Shown piece by piece: positions 6,481 to 15,221 of a DNA stretch of 17,866 nt. Source of the DNA: Cytophagia bacterium (lineage in GTDB: Bacteria > Bacteroidota > Bacteroidia > Cytophagales > Cyclobacteriaceae); the NCBI GenBank assembly GCA_013373005.1, contig JABXIP010000062.1, positions 1 to 17,866 of the forward strand. Reading direction: 5' to 3'. A model generated the notes under the pieces. It did not search any database, was not told the DNA's origin, and saw nothing but the letters and a program-made list of their open reading frames with translations. Position 1 is the stretch's first letter. Each line of letters starts with the position of its first letter. Position numbers and translations under genes: made by a program.

Positions 6481-8226
6481 ATGCTGAGATCACACAATTG
6501 CGGAGAGCTTAGAGAAGAACATGTAGGACAAGAGGTGACCTTATCTGGTTGGGTTCAGAAGATTAGGGACAAAGGTGGCCTGATGTGGGTAGACCTTCGT
6601 GACCGATACGGCATCACTCAGTTAACCTTCGAAGAAGGCAGAACCAACACTGCAGCCATTGAGGTAGCTCGAAAACTGGGAAGAGAGTTTGTTGTTCAGG
6701 TGAAGGGAAAAGTAGTTGAACGCTATGCCAAGAATGACAAAATTCCGACCGGTTCAATTGAAATAGATGTCCAGGAGCTTACTATTCTTAATGCTGCCAA
6801 AACTCCTCCTTTTGTAATCGAAGACGAAACGGACGGTGGTGAAGAATTAAGAATGAAATATCGCTACCTCGATTTAAGAAGAGGTACTGTTAGAAATAAG
6901 CTGGTACTGAGAAGCCAAATGGCCATTGCGGTGAGAAACTACCTGGCTGATCAGCAATTTGTAGAAGTTGAAACTCCGGTTCTCATTAAATCTACTCCGG
7001 AAGGCGCCAGAGACTTTGTGGTGCCTTCAAGAATAAATCAGGGAGAGTTTTATGCCCTACCGCAGTCGCCACAGACCTTCAAACAGTTATTGATGGTTTC
7101 AGGCTTCGACAGGTATTTCCAGATTGTGAAGTGTTTTAGAGATGAAGATTTAAGAGCAGACCGTCAGCCTGAGTTTACCCAAATAGACTGCGAAATGTCT
7201 TTCGTAGACAGAGATGATATTCTCGACACCTTCGAAGGGATGACACGTCACCTTTTCAGCTCCATCAAAGGAGTTGAATTAGGCGAGTTCCCAAGAATGA
7301 GCTATGCCGATGCCATGAGCAAATATGGTAGCGATAAGCCAGACGTTCGTTTCGGAATGGAATTCGTTGAGTTGAATGATTTGGCTCAGAACAAAGGCTT
7401 CAATGTTTTCGATCTGGCAGAGTTGGTTGTTGGCATTTGTGCCGAAGGCTGTGCCGAATACACCAGAAAACAGCTAGACGAATTGACCGACTATGTGAAG
7501 CGTCCGCAAATTGGAGCTAAGGGTCTGGTTTATGTAAAATGCAATGCCGATGGCTCATTCAAGTCATCAGTAGATAAATTCTATTCTCAAGAAGATTTGG
7601 CAGCATGGGCTGAAAAAGCAGGTGCCAAAGCAGGAGATTTATTATTGGTGCTTTCAGGAAATACAGCTGCCACCAGAAAGCAGATGAATGAACTGCGTTT
7701 GTTCATGGGCTCTCAACTTGGTCTTAGAAACCCGAACGAATTCAAACCACTTTGGGTGGTAGATTTCCCACTTTTGGAGTGGGATGAGGAAACCAAGAGG
7801 TTCCATGCCATGCACCACCCTTTCACTTCACCGCTAAAAAGTGACATTGAAAAACTAGATACCGATCCGGGCAGCGTAAGAGCCAATGCCTATGACTTGG
7901 TAATTAATGGTGTAGAAATTGGTGGCGGATCTATCAGAATTCATGACAAGGCTACTCAGCAGTTGATGTTCAAACACCTTGGCTTTACCGATGATGAAGC
8001 CAAAGCACAGTTCGGCTTCTTAATGGATGCTTTCGAATATGGAGCACCCCCACATGGTGGTATCGCCTTTGGTTTCGACAGGCTATGCGCAATGTTTGGA
8101 GGTTCTGAAACCATCAGAGACTACATTGCCTTCCCGAAAAACACTTCTGGAAGAGATGTGATGATCGATTCTCCTTCTGTCGTTGCAGAAGAGCAATTGG
8201 TCGAGTTGGGCTTGCGTTTACGCTAA
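6481..8226 (+). CDS. aspS: Aspartyl-tRNA synthetase, bacterial type
   Basis: Charges tRNA-Asp with aspartate in the cytoplasm. The 581 residues match the bacterial type: an N-terminal OB-fold anticodon domain (1-105), the class II catalytic core with a bacterial GAD-type insertion at about 285-420, and a C-terminal extension. Visible motifs are LRYL/DLRR-type motif 1 flank (KYRYLDLRR, 126-134), motif 2 FRDEDLRADRQPEF (219-232) and motif 3 GIAFGFDRL (527-535). By alignment from memory, the anticodon-loop position that is His in non-discriminating and Leu in discriminating enzymes is Lys31 here (RDKGG), so tRNA specificity cannot be read from it. The ATG at 6481 starts the conserved MLRSHNCGEL. 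It may head a transcript that runs into the signalling genes 50 bases downstream, since no terminator is seen between them. Confidence 0.97.
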   Translation: MLRSHNCGELREEHVGQEVTLSGWVQKIRDKGGLMWVDLRDRYGITQLTFEEGRTNTAAIEVARKLGREFVVQVKGKVVERYAKNDKIPTGSIEIDVQELTILNAAKTPPFVIEDETDGGEELRMKYRYLDLRRGTVRNKLVLRSQMAIAVRNYLADQQFVEVETPVLIKSTPEGARDFVVPSRINQGEFYALPQSPQTFKQLLMVSGFDRYFQIVKCFRDEDLRADRQPEFTQIDCEMSFVDRDDILDTFEGMTRHLFSSIKGVELGEFPRMSYADAMSKYGSDKPDVRFGMEFVELNDLAQNKGFNVFDLAELVVGICAEGCAEYTRKQLDELTDYVKRPQIGAKGLVYVKCNADGSFKSSVDKFYSQEDLAAWAEKAGAKAGDLLLVLSGNTAATRKQMNELRLFMGSQLGLRNPNEFKPLWVVDFPLLEWDEETKRFHAMHHPFTSPLKSDIEKLDTDPGSVRANAYDLVINGVEIGGGSIRIHDKATQQLMFKHLGFTDDEAKAQFGFLMDAFEYGAPPHGGIAFGFDRLCAMFGGSETIRDYIAFPKNTSGRDVMIDSPSVVAEEQLVELGLRLR

Positions 8227-8276
8227 GAAGTATACAAATATCAACCGAAAGGTATAATTTGTAACTTCGGCCGAAC

Positions 8277-10349
8277 ATGTCAATAAGCTTTAAACTTACA
8301 CCGAAGTTCTACATGCGCCTGAGTATGGTACTTGCCCTACTCATTTGGCTCATTGTGTCGCTTATTGACGTGCTCCAATTACTGGCCGTAAGAAGTGGGG
8401 TTGATCTAGGAATAAGCAGGGAAATACCCATTCTACTCTACGACTTCTTCTACGTTTTCATCATCATCTATTACCGATTGAGGATAAAGGAAGAAGATGG
8501 AGGAAACTTTGTAGACCTACTCTGGAGGGTGTTTGCCACAGGTTTGGTTACCACCATTATTTCTCTCGGTTTTAAACTATTCTACTCCAGCATTGGCGAC
8601 TCTGCCCTGGGACAGAATGAGTTTCTGAGAATCTTCACTCATGGAGTGAATACCGCTGTAATATCCATCTTCCTTATTTCAACCTTTACTGTTTGGAAAA
8701 AGCTGATTCTTTATCAGAAATCGAGAAGACTGGTTGTTTATTGGAATGCTTTTGAAGCGCTGGTAATTGCTTCAATCTTCTTCAACATTACCGGTTTTAC
8801 ACTTAGAGAAAGTTTAGTTTTTCAGATTGTCTTCATCCTGATGGCCATTATGGCGATTGTACTTTCCGGCAATCTAAAGTGGGTTGCTTATCTGAATTTT
8901 AAACAGAAGTGGAAAGCCATTTTGCTGATCGTGCTGATTACTATTTATGTATTCTACTTCTTTGCGGAGCTCTATGTGCCACCATCTGAATCTGCCGCCT
9001 GGTTAAATTCCATAGACAACCTGTTCATTATTACACTGTTTACTTTCCTATTATTCTATAGTGTATTCTCCTTGTTGGTAATTCTCTTCAACCTACCTAC
9101 CTCCTCTGTTTTTGAGAGAAAAATGGAGGAGGCCATCAACTTCCAAAGACTTAGCCAGTCCATTCAAACAGGGGAAACAGAAGAGCAGATATTCGATATT
9201 CTCCTCACCTCCTCTATGAACGCAGTCTATGCCGATGCCGGCTGGATTGAAGTGAGCAATGAAGAAACCAGCACGCAATTCATTAACCGAAACATAAGCC
9301 GGGAGAGTATCAATAAAATCAAGGAGCAGATTTTCAGTAGCCGAAGCCGCACGGTAATGAAAAATCCATTGAGTAACTCTAACTCAGAAACTGACAGAGT
9401 ACTGGTAACACTCAAGCGATCTAATTTCAAGTCGGTTTTTGTGGTGCCGCTTACGGTTCAGAATAAAGTGAGTGGTTTCATGTACCTGCTCAATGAAGTG
9501 AGCGATGGATTTAATAAGGAGATGATCAACATCATCAACACTTTTGCCAGTCAGGCTAGCGTCTCTATAGAGAACTTCAAATTGATGGGAGAAGCCATCA
9601 GTAACGAGCGCTATAAAGAAGAGCTAGACATTGCCAAACGTGTGCAAAGAGCGCTTTTACCGGAAGTGCTCGATCATGACGAAAGCTTCAGCATACATGC
9701 TTTTACCATTGCTGCAGCCGAAGTTGGAGGCGACTATTATGACACCTTCAAACTCAGTGATCATAAGTTTGCCATTGTAATTGGAGACGTTTCGGGTAAA
9801 GGTACATCAGCAGCCTTCCACATGTCTCAAATGAAAGGAATCTTCCAGTCTTTGGCACAAATGGATCTACCAGCCGATGAATTCTTATTTAGAGCAAATA
9901 AAGCACTCAGCCAGTGTTTGGAGCGCACTTCGTTCATTACACTTACCTATTTCATCTTAGATACAAAGAGCAAGAAACTAGAATTTTCTAGAGCAGGCCA
10001 TTGCCCCACCCTCTACTACGATAAAAGCAAGAAGGCCGCAGAATACTTTCAGAATAAAGGCCTTGGTTTGGGAATTCTGAGGAATGATGGTTTCAGGAAA
10101 TTCATTCATGTCAATGAGTTGGAGTTTGAGAAGGATGATATTCTGGTACTCTATACCGATGGTATCTCAGAAGCCACTAATGCCAAGGGAGAAGAATTTG
10201 GCTTCGATAGAATGAAGACTCTATTAGAAAAGAATGCTCATTACGATCCGGTGATGATTCAAAAAATATTTATCAGCAAACTCTATGAGTTTTGCGGAAC
10301 AAAAGATTTAAACGATGACTACACAATGGTGGTAATCAAGTTTGACTGA
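8277..10349 (+). CDS. Membrane-bound PP2C/SpoIIE-type protein phosphatase with GAF domain
   Basis: Predicted RsbU-like serine phosphatase that would dephosphorylate the STAS protein encoded next. The first ~275 of its 690 residues contain seven or eight hydrophobic helices (roughly 14-36, 50-68, 82-103, 122-140, 155-175, 180-200, 213-232, 247-272). A GAF-like domain follows at about 285-435, then a linker helix with the RVQRALLPE motif (455-463) typical of RsbU-type enzymes. The PP2C domain (~475-690) has intact metal-binding acids: GGDYYD (Asp486), GDVSGKG (Asp504), LYTDGI (Asp628) and the final DDYTMVV (Asp680/681). The membrane part is probably a sensor for an unknown signal. The STAS gene starts 19 bases after its stop, so they are almost certainly in one operon. 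A TATAATTTG at 8253-8261 could be a weak promoter. Confidence 0.92.
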   Translation: MSISFKLTPKFYMRLSMVLALLIWLIVSLIDVLQLLAVRSGVDLGISREIPILLYDFFYVFIIIYYRLRIKEEDGGNFVDLLWRVFATGLVTTIISLGFKLFYSSIGDSALGQNEFLRIFTHGVNTAVISIFLISTFTVWKKLILYQKSRRLVVYWNAFEALVIASIFFNITGFTLRESLVFQIVFILMAIMAIVLSGNLKWVAYLNFKQKWKAILLIVLITIYVFYFFAELYVPPSESAAWLNSIDNLFIITLFTFLLFYSVFSLLVILFNLPTSSVFERKMEEAINFQRLSQSIQTGETEEQIFDILLTSSMNAVYADAGWIEVSNEETSTQFINRNISRESINKIKEQIFSSRSRTVMKNPLSNSNSETDRVLVTLKRSNFKSVFVVPLTVQNKVSGFMYLLNEVSDGFNKEMINIINTFASQASVSIENFKLMGEAISNERYKEELDIAKRVQRALLPEVLDHDESFSIHAFTIAAAEVGGDYYDTFKLSDHKFAIVIGDVSGKGTSAAFHMSQMKGIFQSLAQMDLPADEFLFRANKALSQCLERTSFITLTYFILDTKSKKLEFSRAGHCPTLYYDKSKKAAEYFQNKGLGLGILRNDGFRKFIHVNELEFEKDDILVLYTDGISEATNAKGEEFGFDRMKTLLEKNAHYDPVMIQKIFISKLYEFCGTKDLNDDYTMVVIKFD

Positions 10350-10368
10350 AATACGTAAGAAAAAAGAC

Positions 10369-10713
10369 ATGATTGACATTAAAAAAGAGCAGCAAAACAA
10401 TTACCTGCAGATATCCGTAGAAGGAGAGGCAGATGCGAGCTCAGCCATTAATCTGGACAAAGCCATAAGAGAAGCATTTGACGAAGGCCACCAAACCATA
10501 TTAATCGACTGTACCAATCTTAACTATATTTCTTCTGCCGGGCTTGGTGTATTCATGTCCTATATTGAAGAGATATCATCGAACTCAATCAACTTTATTT
10601 TATTCGGACTATCAGAGAAGGTTTTGAAAGTTTTTGGCATTCTGGGACTGGATCAATTATTGAATATTAAAGAAAGTAAGGAGGAAGCTCTACAAGCACT
10701 CAATGGCATATAG
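10369..10713 (+). CDS. STAS-domain anti-sigma-factor antagonist (RsbV/SpoIIAA-like)
   Basis: A 114-residue single STAS domain, the phosphorylatable switch of a partner-switching system. The motif NYISSAGLGVF places the expected phosphoserine at Ser56, equivalent to Ser56 of B. subtilis RsbV. The segment TILIDCTNL before it is the usual central strand. I chose the ATG at 10369; an upstream in-frame TTG at 10342 would overlap the phosphatase stop and add nine charged residues with no family match. The kinase gene overlaps its end by 11 bases. In the standard model the unphosphorylated form binds the kinase and frees that kinase's other partner, the phosphatase keeps it active and the kinase inactivates it. 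The final target is not encoded nearby. Confidence 0.93.
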   Translation: MIDIKKEQQNNYLQISVEGEADASSAINLDKAIREAFDEGHQTILIDCTNLNYISSAGLGVFMSYIEEISSNSINFILFGLSEKVLKVFGILGLDQLLNIKESKEEALQALNGI

Positions 10714-11116
10714 TTTCGACATACCGAGTAGTAAAAACAAGCTTAGGCTCATGCGTAAGTTCGTCACCGAAGTGTTGAATTCTCACGACATTCCGGAGAT
10801 TGAAACCAACATGATGGTCTTAGCTGTAGACGAAATTTGCGCCAACATTATTATTCATGGCCTTCAGTCTAACCCTCTGGAGAGTGTTAGGCTAGACATT
10901 AGTTTTTCTCCTGAAGGTGTTTGGTTTGAGATTGTAGACCGAGGCGATGGCTTCGATATTATCAATTATGATGAGCCAAAAATTGAAGACCTGATTAAGA
11001 AGAAGAATAAAGGCGGCATCGGCATTATGCTTGTTAAGAAAATTATGGACAATATTGAGCTTAAGACTTCTCCCGAGGGTAACACACTCAGATTGTTCAA
11101 AAAAGTGCATTCATAA
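10703..11116 (+). CDS. RsbW/SpoIIAB-like serine kinase (HATPase_c)
   Basis: A 137-residue single-domain GHKL ATPase of the anti-sigma-factor kinase type. The N box is DEICANIIIHG (43-53, Glu44 and Asn48), the G1 box DRGDGFD (79-85) and the G2 box KGGIGIMLVKK (103-113). The domain is complete and lacks any histidine-kinase dimerisation part. It should phosphorylate the STAS partner and bind a second, unknown partner, which in Firmicutes is a sigma factor. No sigma factor gene is present, and Bacteroidota generally lack a SigB-type one, so the output is open. Its ATG lies 11 bases inside the STAS gene, giving translational coupling. The exported isomerase gene starts only 5 bases after its stop. 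Confidence 0.92.
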   Translation: MAYSFDIPSSKNKLRLMRKFVTEVLNSHDIPEIETNMMVLAVDEICANIIIHGLQSNPLESVRLDISFSPEGVWFEIVDRGDGFDIINYDEPKIEDLIKKKNKGGIGIMLVKKIMDNIELKTSPEGNTLRLFKKVHS

Positions 11117-11121
11117 CTGCT

Positions 11122-13035
11122 ATGAAATCATTTCTATGCTTAATCGGTCTGTCGATTAGTTCACTTTTCTTTACAACACACAGCCTTCAGGCTCAATCTG
11201 TCGCAACCATTAACGGAGAAGCTATTGATCGAGCTGAGTTCCTCTATGCCTTCAATAAAAACAGAAAAGAAACTGAGCCCATTATCTTAGATTCTTTAGA
11301 AGCGTACCTCGAACAATACATCAACTTTAAGCTAAAGGTCAGAGAAGCCAGGGCTTTAGGACTAGATAGCTCTCAAGCTTTTCAGGAGGAGCTTCAAGGT
11401 TATATATCTCAGATAAGGAAGCCATATCTGGAAAACCCTCAAGCCGAGGAAGAGCTGCTCAAAGAGACCTACAGGCATATGCAAACCGATGTTAATGCAT
11501 CGCATATTCTCATTAAACTACCCGCAACTGCCTTACCAGTCGATACGCTTAAGGCTTACAATTTTCTGGATAGTTTAAAACAGACAATAGGTTCCAGAGA
11601 AGAATTCGAAGAAATAGCCAAAAAGTTTTCTCAAGACGGTAGTGCCCAAACAGGTGGAAATCTTGGTTGGTTCACAGCCCTGCATATGGTGGCTCCTTTT
11701 GAGGATGGTGCATATGAAACTCCTGTTGGCAAGGTCTCCGAGATCGTCAGATCCTCTTTTGGCTACCATTTAATTTATGTAAATGATAAAAGAGAGAATA
11801 GAGGCAAGGTGCTAACCTCTCATATATTTTTCACTAAGCAGCGAGGTGAGGAAGCATTAGAACTGGCACAAATGGTTTATGATTCGCTGCAAAATGGAGG
11901 TGATTGGGAGATGCTGGCCAGAAAGTATTCGGATGATTCAGGTACCAAAACTGATGGGGGTAGACTTCCATGGGCTGGCGTGAAACAGTTACCAGATGAA
12001 TTTCTGGAGATTGCTTATTCGATTGAGGAAAGGGGAGAATACACTGAGCCCAAAGAAACCCAGTACGGCTGGCACATTATAAAACTAAACGATGTACAGC
12101 CATTAGAACCTTATGAAATAAAGAAAGGTGAAATTGCCATGCTTCTCAAGCGAATGGGTAGAAACACCCTGGAAGAAGACAAGCTCATGAGCAAGTTGAA
12201 AAAAGAAAACAGCTTCAGCCAAAGCCTTGAAAATCTTGATGACATCTTGATACAGCTGAGTTTAACCTCCAAAAGTGACGCCTCCGAATCGGAGCTTGCT
12301 GCCAGAATGCTGTTTCAACATGGCGAAAACTCGGTACATGTAAAGGACTTTCTCGAAGCAATTCCCAGCTTCAAAATTCAGTATTCAAAAAGTCAGTTGG
12401 CAAACTTCTACAAGAAATTTGAAAAGGACTATATCATAGCCTATGAAGACTCCATTGCTCCAGCTAAATATCCCGAATATCGCCTGCTAATAAATGAATA
12501 TGAGGAAGGCTTGTTGCTTTTTGAAATCATGGAGGAAAAAGTATGGAGAAAATCAGTACTAGACAGTGTAGGACTTCAAAGGTTCTATGAATCAAATATA
12601 AAGGACTATCATATTGGCGAAAGGCTCGACTGCCTCTGTATTAACTCTCCCTCGGCTGAAGTAAAACAGCAATTAAGTGCTATAATAATCCCACCTGATT
12701 CTTTGAACATGGCCGCTGAGTATATTGCCAAGCAATTAGATGAAACTAAATCTCCGGAGTTAAAAATTGCTAAAAGGACTCTATTGGCAAGCGATTTCTC
12801 TAATTTTGAAGCGGTTAAGAATGCGGCAGGTCAATGGTTCGAACCAAACAGCCTCGATGCTTATTGTTTAATCCAGAACACTTTGCCAGAAGGACCTCAG
12901 CCCCTGAATGAAATTAAGGGCATTGTTATGTCCGACTATCAGGAAGAACTGGATGAACAATGGGTCAAAGACCTGCGAAGTTCTGTCAAAATCAAAGTAG
13001 ATAAGAAAGCACTAAAAGCCATCGCTAATAATTGA
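11122..13035 (+). CDS. Exported peptidyl-prolyl isomerase with two parvulin domains
   Basis: Predicted periplasmic folding factor for outer-membrane proteins, related to SurA/PpiD. The 637 residues start with a signal peptide ending LQA (likely cleavage after Ala24). An N-terminal helical chaperone region (about 27-120) is followed by parvulin domain 1 (~125-220; NASHIL, GGNLGWF, GYHLI) and parvulin domain 2 (~229-322; LTSHIF, YGWHII). Both conserved histidines are present in each domain (128/216 and 234/318), so both may be active. The last 300 residues are a long helical region with no motif I can name and give this protein its unusual length. It is the first of three consecutive SurA-like genes. 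Its stop overlaps the next gene's TTG start (TTGA, 13032-13035). Confidence 0.9.
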   Translation: MKSFLCLIGLSISSLFFTTHSLQAQSVATINGEAIDRAEFLYAFNKNRKETEPIILDSLEAYLEQYINFKLKVREARALGLDSSQAFQEELQGYISQIRKPYLENPQAEEELLKETYRHMQTDVNASHILIKLPATALPVDTLKAYNFLDSLKQTIGSREEFEEIAKKFSQDGSAQTGGNLGWFTALHMVAPFEDGAYETPVGKVSEIVRSSFGYHLIYVNDKRENRGKVLTSHIFFTKQRGEEALELAQMVYDSLQNGGDWEMLARKYSDDSGTKTDGGRLPWAGVKQLPDEFLEIAYSIEERGEYTEPKETQYGWHIIKLNDVQPLEPYEIKKGEIAMLLKRMGRNTLEEDKLMSKLKKENSFSQSLENLDDILIQLSLTSKSDASESELAARMLFQHGENSVHVKDFLEAIPSFKIQYSKSQLANFYKKFEKDYIIAYEDSIAPAKYPEYRLLINEYEEGLLLFEIMEEKVWRKSVLDSVGLQRFYESNIKDYHIGERLDCLCINSPSAEVKQQLSAIIIPPDSLNMAAEYIAKQLDETKSPELKIAKRTLLASDFSNFEAVKNAAGQWFEPNSLDAYCLIQNTLPEGPQPLNEIKGIVMSDYQEELDEQWVKDLRSSVKIKVDKKALKAIANN

Positions 13036-13904
13036 ATAGACTAGTTTACATATTGGCAGTATTTGTGGTTCTACTGAACTCATGCGAATACATTGTGAGC
13101 GATTCTACTCAGAATGCCACGAACAGCGAGACACTAGTGGCTAGTGTTGGCAACTCCTACCTCTTTGAAGCGGACATTGCCAATCTCATAGAACCTGGAA
13201 TGTCTGCAGAAGACAGCACATCCATCACCACTCAATACGTCAGAAACTGGATCAAGAAAGAACTCCTGGTCAAGGAAGCCACTAGTAATGTTCGAATCGA
13301 TCAGTCTGAGATTGAAAGAAAGGTAGAAGACTACCGCTACACGCTTCTAGCCTATGAGTATCAAAAAATTAGAGTTCAACAATTGCTTGATACGGTAGTG
13401 ACCGAGCAGGAAATACTCGATTACTATGAAAACAATCAAGCCAACTTCGCTCTTAGGCAGAACATCATTCGCGGTAGATATTTGAAGGTGAATCAGGAAG
13501 CGCCTAAAAAAGCAGACATAAGGCGTTGGATTAAATCACCTCGCCCTCAAGACTTAGATGCGCTAAAGGATTACGCTTTTCAATTTGCCAATAATTATTC
13601 ATTGGAAGATTCCACGTGGTTAAGGTTCGATGACATCACCAAAAATTCACCCTTTTCCACAATAGTCAATAAGATTCAATTCCTTAAAACAACACAGTAC
13701 ACTGAAGAAACAGATTCTCTATATCTTTACCTGCTCAAAATTGACGACTATAAAATTTCCGAAGAGATATCTCCGTTGGAGTTTGTGAAAGGAGACATTC
13801 GGAACATAATTTTGAACAAGCGAAAAGTGGAGTTGGCCAAGAGCCTTGAAAATGAAGTTTTTCAAAACGCGAAAGAAAATGAAGATTACAAGATATATCG
13901 CTAG
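13032..13904 (+). CDS. SurA-like lipoprotein without a parvulin domain
   Basis: A 290-residue predicted lipoprotein whose signal ends in LNSC (lipidated Cys18). Residues about 35-145 resemble the SurA/PpiC N-terminal chaperone fold (VASVGNSYLFEADIAN, then WIKKELLVKEA, then VTEQEILDYYENNQANF), but no SHIL or GYH parvulin motifs follow. The C-terminal half is charged and unassigned. It is probably a membrane-anchored chaperone partner of the two flanking isomerases; members in other Bacteroidota are often labelled peptidyl-prolyl isomerases without evidence of activity. The start is TTG, overlapping the upstream stop as TTGA; no ATG upstream preserves the lipoprotein signal. Its last 26 bases overlap the surA gene. 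Confidence 0.82.
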   Translation: MNRLVYILAVFVVLLNSCEYIVSDSTQNATNSETLVASVGNSYLFEADIANLIEPGMSAEDSTSITTQYVRNWIKKELLVKEATSNVRIDQSEIERKVEDYRYTLLAYEYQKIRVQQLLDTVVTEQEILDYYENNQANFALRQNIIRGRYLKVNQEAPKKADIRRWIKSPRPQDLDALKDYAFQFANNYSLEDSTWLRFDDITKNSPFSTIVNKIQFLKTTQYTEETDSLYLYLLKIDDYKISEEISPLEFVKGDIRNIILNKRKVELAKSLENEVFQNAKENEDYKIYR

Positions 13905-15216
13905 TGTGGCAGTTATGCTTTGTGTATTCCTTAATGCGAGTGCACAAGAAGGGGAAGTAGTAGATAAGATCATCGCTAAAGTTGATGATAAGATTATCTT
14001 GAAAAGCGAGCTTGAAACCGCCTATTTACAGTTTTTAAGTAGCCCGAATGCCCTTCAGTTTGATGGTGATGCCCGTTGCTTCCTCCTAAAAGATATGGTA
14101 GAAAGCAGTGTAATGCTGGCCATGTCAGAAATTGACTCTGTGTATATCGATGAATCTAGAGTTGATTATGAAATGCAAGGTAGAGCTCAGCAGATTCTCC
14201 AGCAGTTTGGGTCAGAAGATGCCATTCGCCAGGCCTATGGAAAATCGCTCGAACAGATTATGGAAGAGCTTCGTCCTGACATTGAAGAGCAGCTTAAAAT
14301 GCAGCAGCAAGAACAAGATGTACTGGCAGGAGTAACAGTTACTCCAAACGAGGTGAGAAAACTCTATAACAGTATTCCAACAGATAGTCTCCCTCTGTAT
14401 TCTACTGAATACGAAATTGGAACTATCGTTAGAAAGCCAAAAGTTGATGATGAGGTTATTGAAGGCTTAAAAAAGAAGTTGAGAGACATTAGGGAACAAA
14501 TCCTGAACGGTCAGAGCTTTGAAATTATGGCTATCACGCATTCTCAGGGACCTACCGGTCCAAACGGAGGAAGCCTTGGCTTTGCCCAAAGAGGGTCAAT
14601 GGATCCGGCCTATGAAGCGGCAGCGCTTTCACTGAAACCAGGTGAAATATCTATGCCATTTGAGTCTTCCTTCGGAGTACATATTACTCAACTTATAGAA
14701 AAGAGAGGAAACGAGTACAACAGCCGACACATTATCCTAATTCCTAAACCCACTCAGCAAGATGTACAGGATGCAGTTAGTTACCTAGATAGCCTTCGAG
14801 AGGAGATAATTGCCGAAAAAATAACTTTTGAGGAGGCAGCGAAACAATATTCTGACGATGAGAGTACAAAAGTGAATGGTGGTTTTATGTCTGGGCAGTT
14901 TGGATCTCTGAGGGTTCCAGCTAATGGACTAGATCCTGAAATGTACTTTGAAATCGACAAAATGAAAGAAGGTGATATTTCTAAGGCAGCGACTGTTCAA
15001 GTAAGTGCCGATGAGCAGGTTGCCCGAATCATTTTCTTTAAGAAAAAAATTGCTCCTCACAGAGCGAACCTTACTGATGATTACGAAAAACTGAAGGCGG
15101 CTACCATTCAAACGAAAAAAGCCCAAAAACGACAGGAATACCTTCAAGACAAGATGAAAGAAGTATATATTGAGGTAGCTCCGGAATACAACCGTTGCGG
15201 CATAATCAATAACTAA
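13879..15216 (+). CDS. surA: Periplasmic chaperone / peptidyl-prolyl isomerase SurA
   Basis: Escorts unfolded outer-membrane proteins through the periplasm to the Bam complex. From the ATG at 13879 the protein has 445 residues and begins with a normal signal peptide ending ASAQ. Earlier in-frame ATGs at 13846 and 13852 would add an unusually long basic n-region, so I prefer 13879, which overlaps the upstream gene by 26 bases. An N-terminal chaperone domain (DKIIAKVDDKIILKSELE onward, to about 170) is followed by two parvulin-like domains (~177-274 and 283-389). Domain 1 keeps GVH (His268) but has Gly181 where the first His normally sits (EIGTIV). Domain 2 keeps RHIIL (His284) but has ARIIFF instead of GYHII. 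Neither domain therefore has the full histidine pair, which suggests mainly chaperone function. Confidence 0.92.
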   Translation: MKITRYIASVAVMLCVFLNASAQEGEVVDKIIAKVDDKIILKSELETAYLQFLSSPNALQFDGDARCFLLKDMVESSVMLAMSEIDSVYIDESRVDYEMQGRAQQILQQFGSEDAIRQAYGKSLEQIMEELRPDIEEQLKMQQQEQDVLAGVTVTPNEVRKLYNSIPTDSLPLYSTEYEIGTIVRKPKVDDEVIEGLKKKLRDIREQILNGQSFEIMAITHSQGPTGPNGGSLGFAQRGSMDPAYEAAALSLKPGEISMPFESSFGVHITQLIEKRGNEYNSRHIILIPKPTQQDVQDAVSYLDSLREEIIAEKITFEEAAKQYSDDESTKVNGGFMSGQFGSLRVPANGLDPEMYFEIDKMKEGDISKAATVQVSADEQVARIIFFKKKIAPHRANLTDDYEKLKAATIQTKKAQKRQEYLQDKMKEVYIEVAPEYNRCGIINN

Positions 15217-15221
15217 TAAGT

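Noticed and set aside
8253..8261. TATAATTTG as promoter of the phosphatase gene
   Set aside because: No -33 element lies at the right distance and the leader would be very short. It is mentioned in the gene entry only.
8245..8270. CCGAA/TTCGG inverted repeat upstream of the phosphatase gene
   Set aside because: Five base pairs with a 16-base loop is too weak to call an attenuator or operator.
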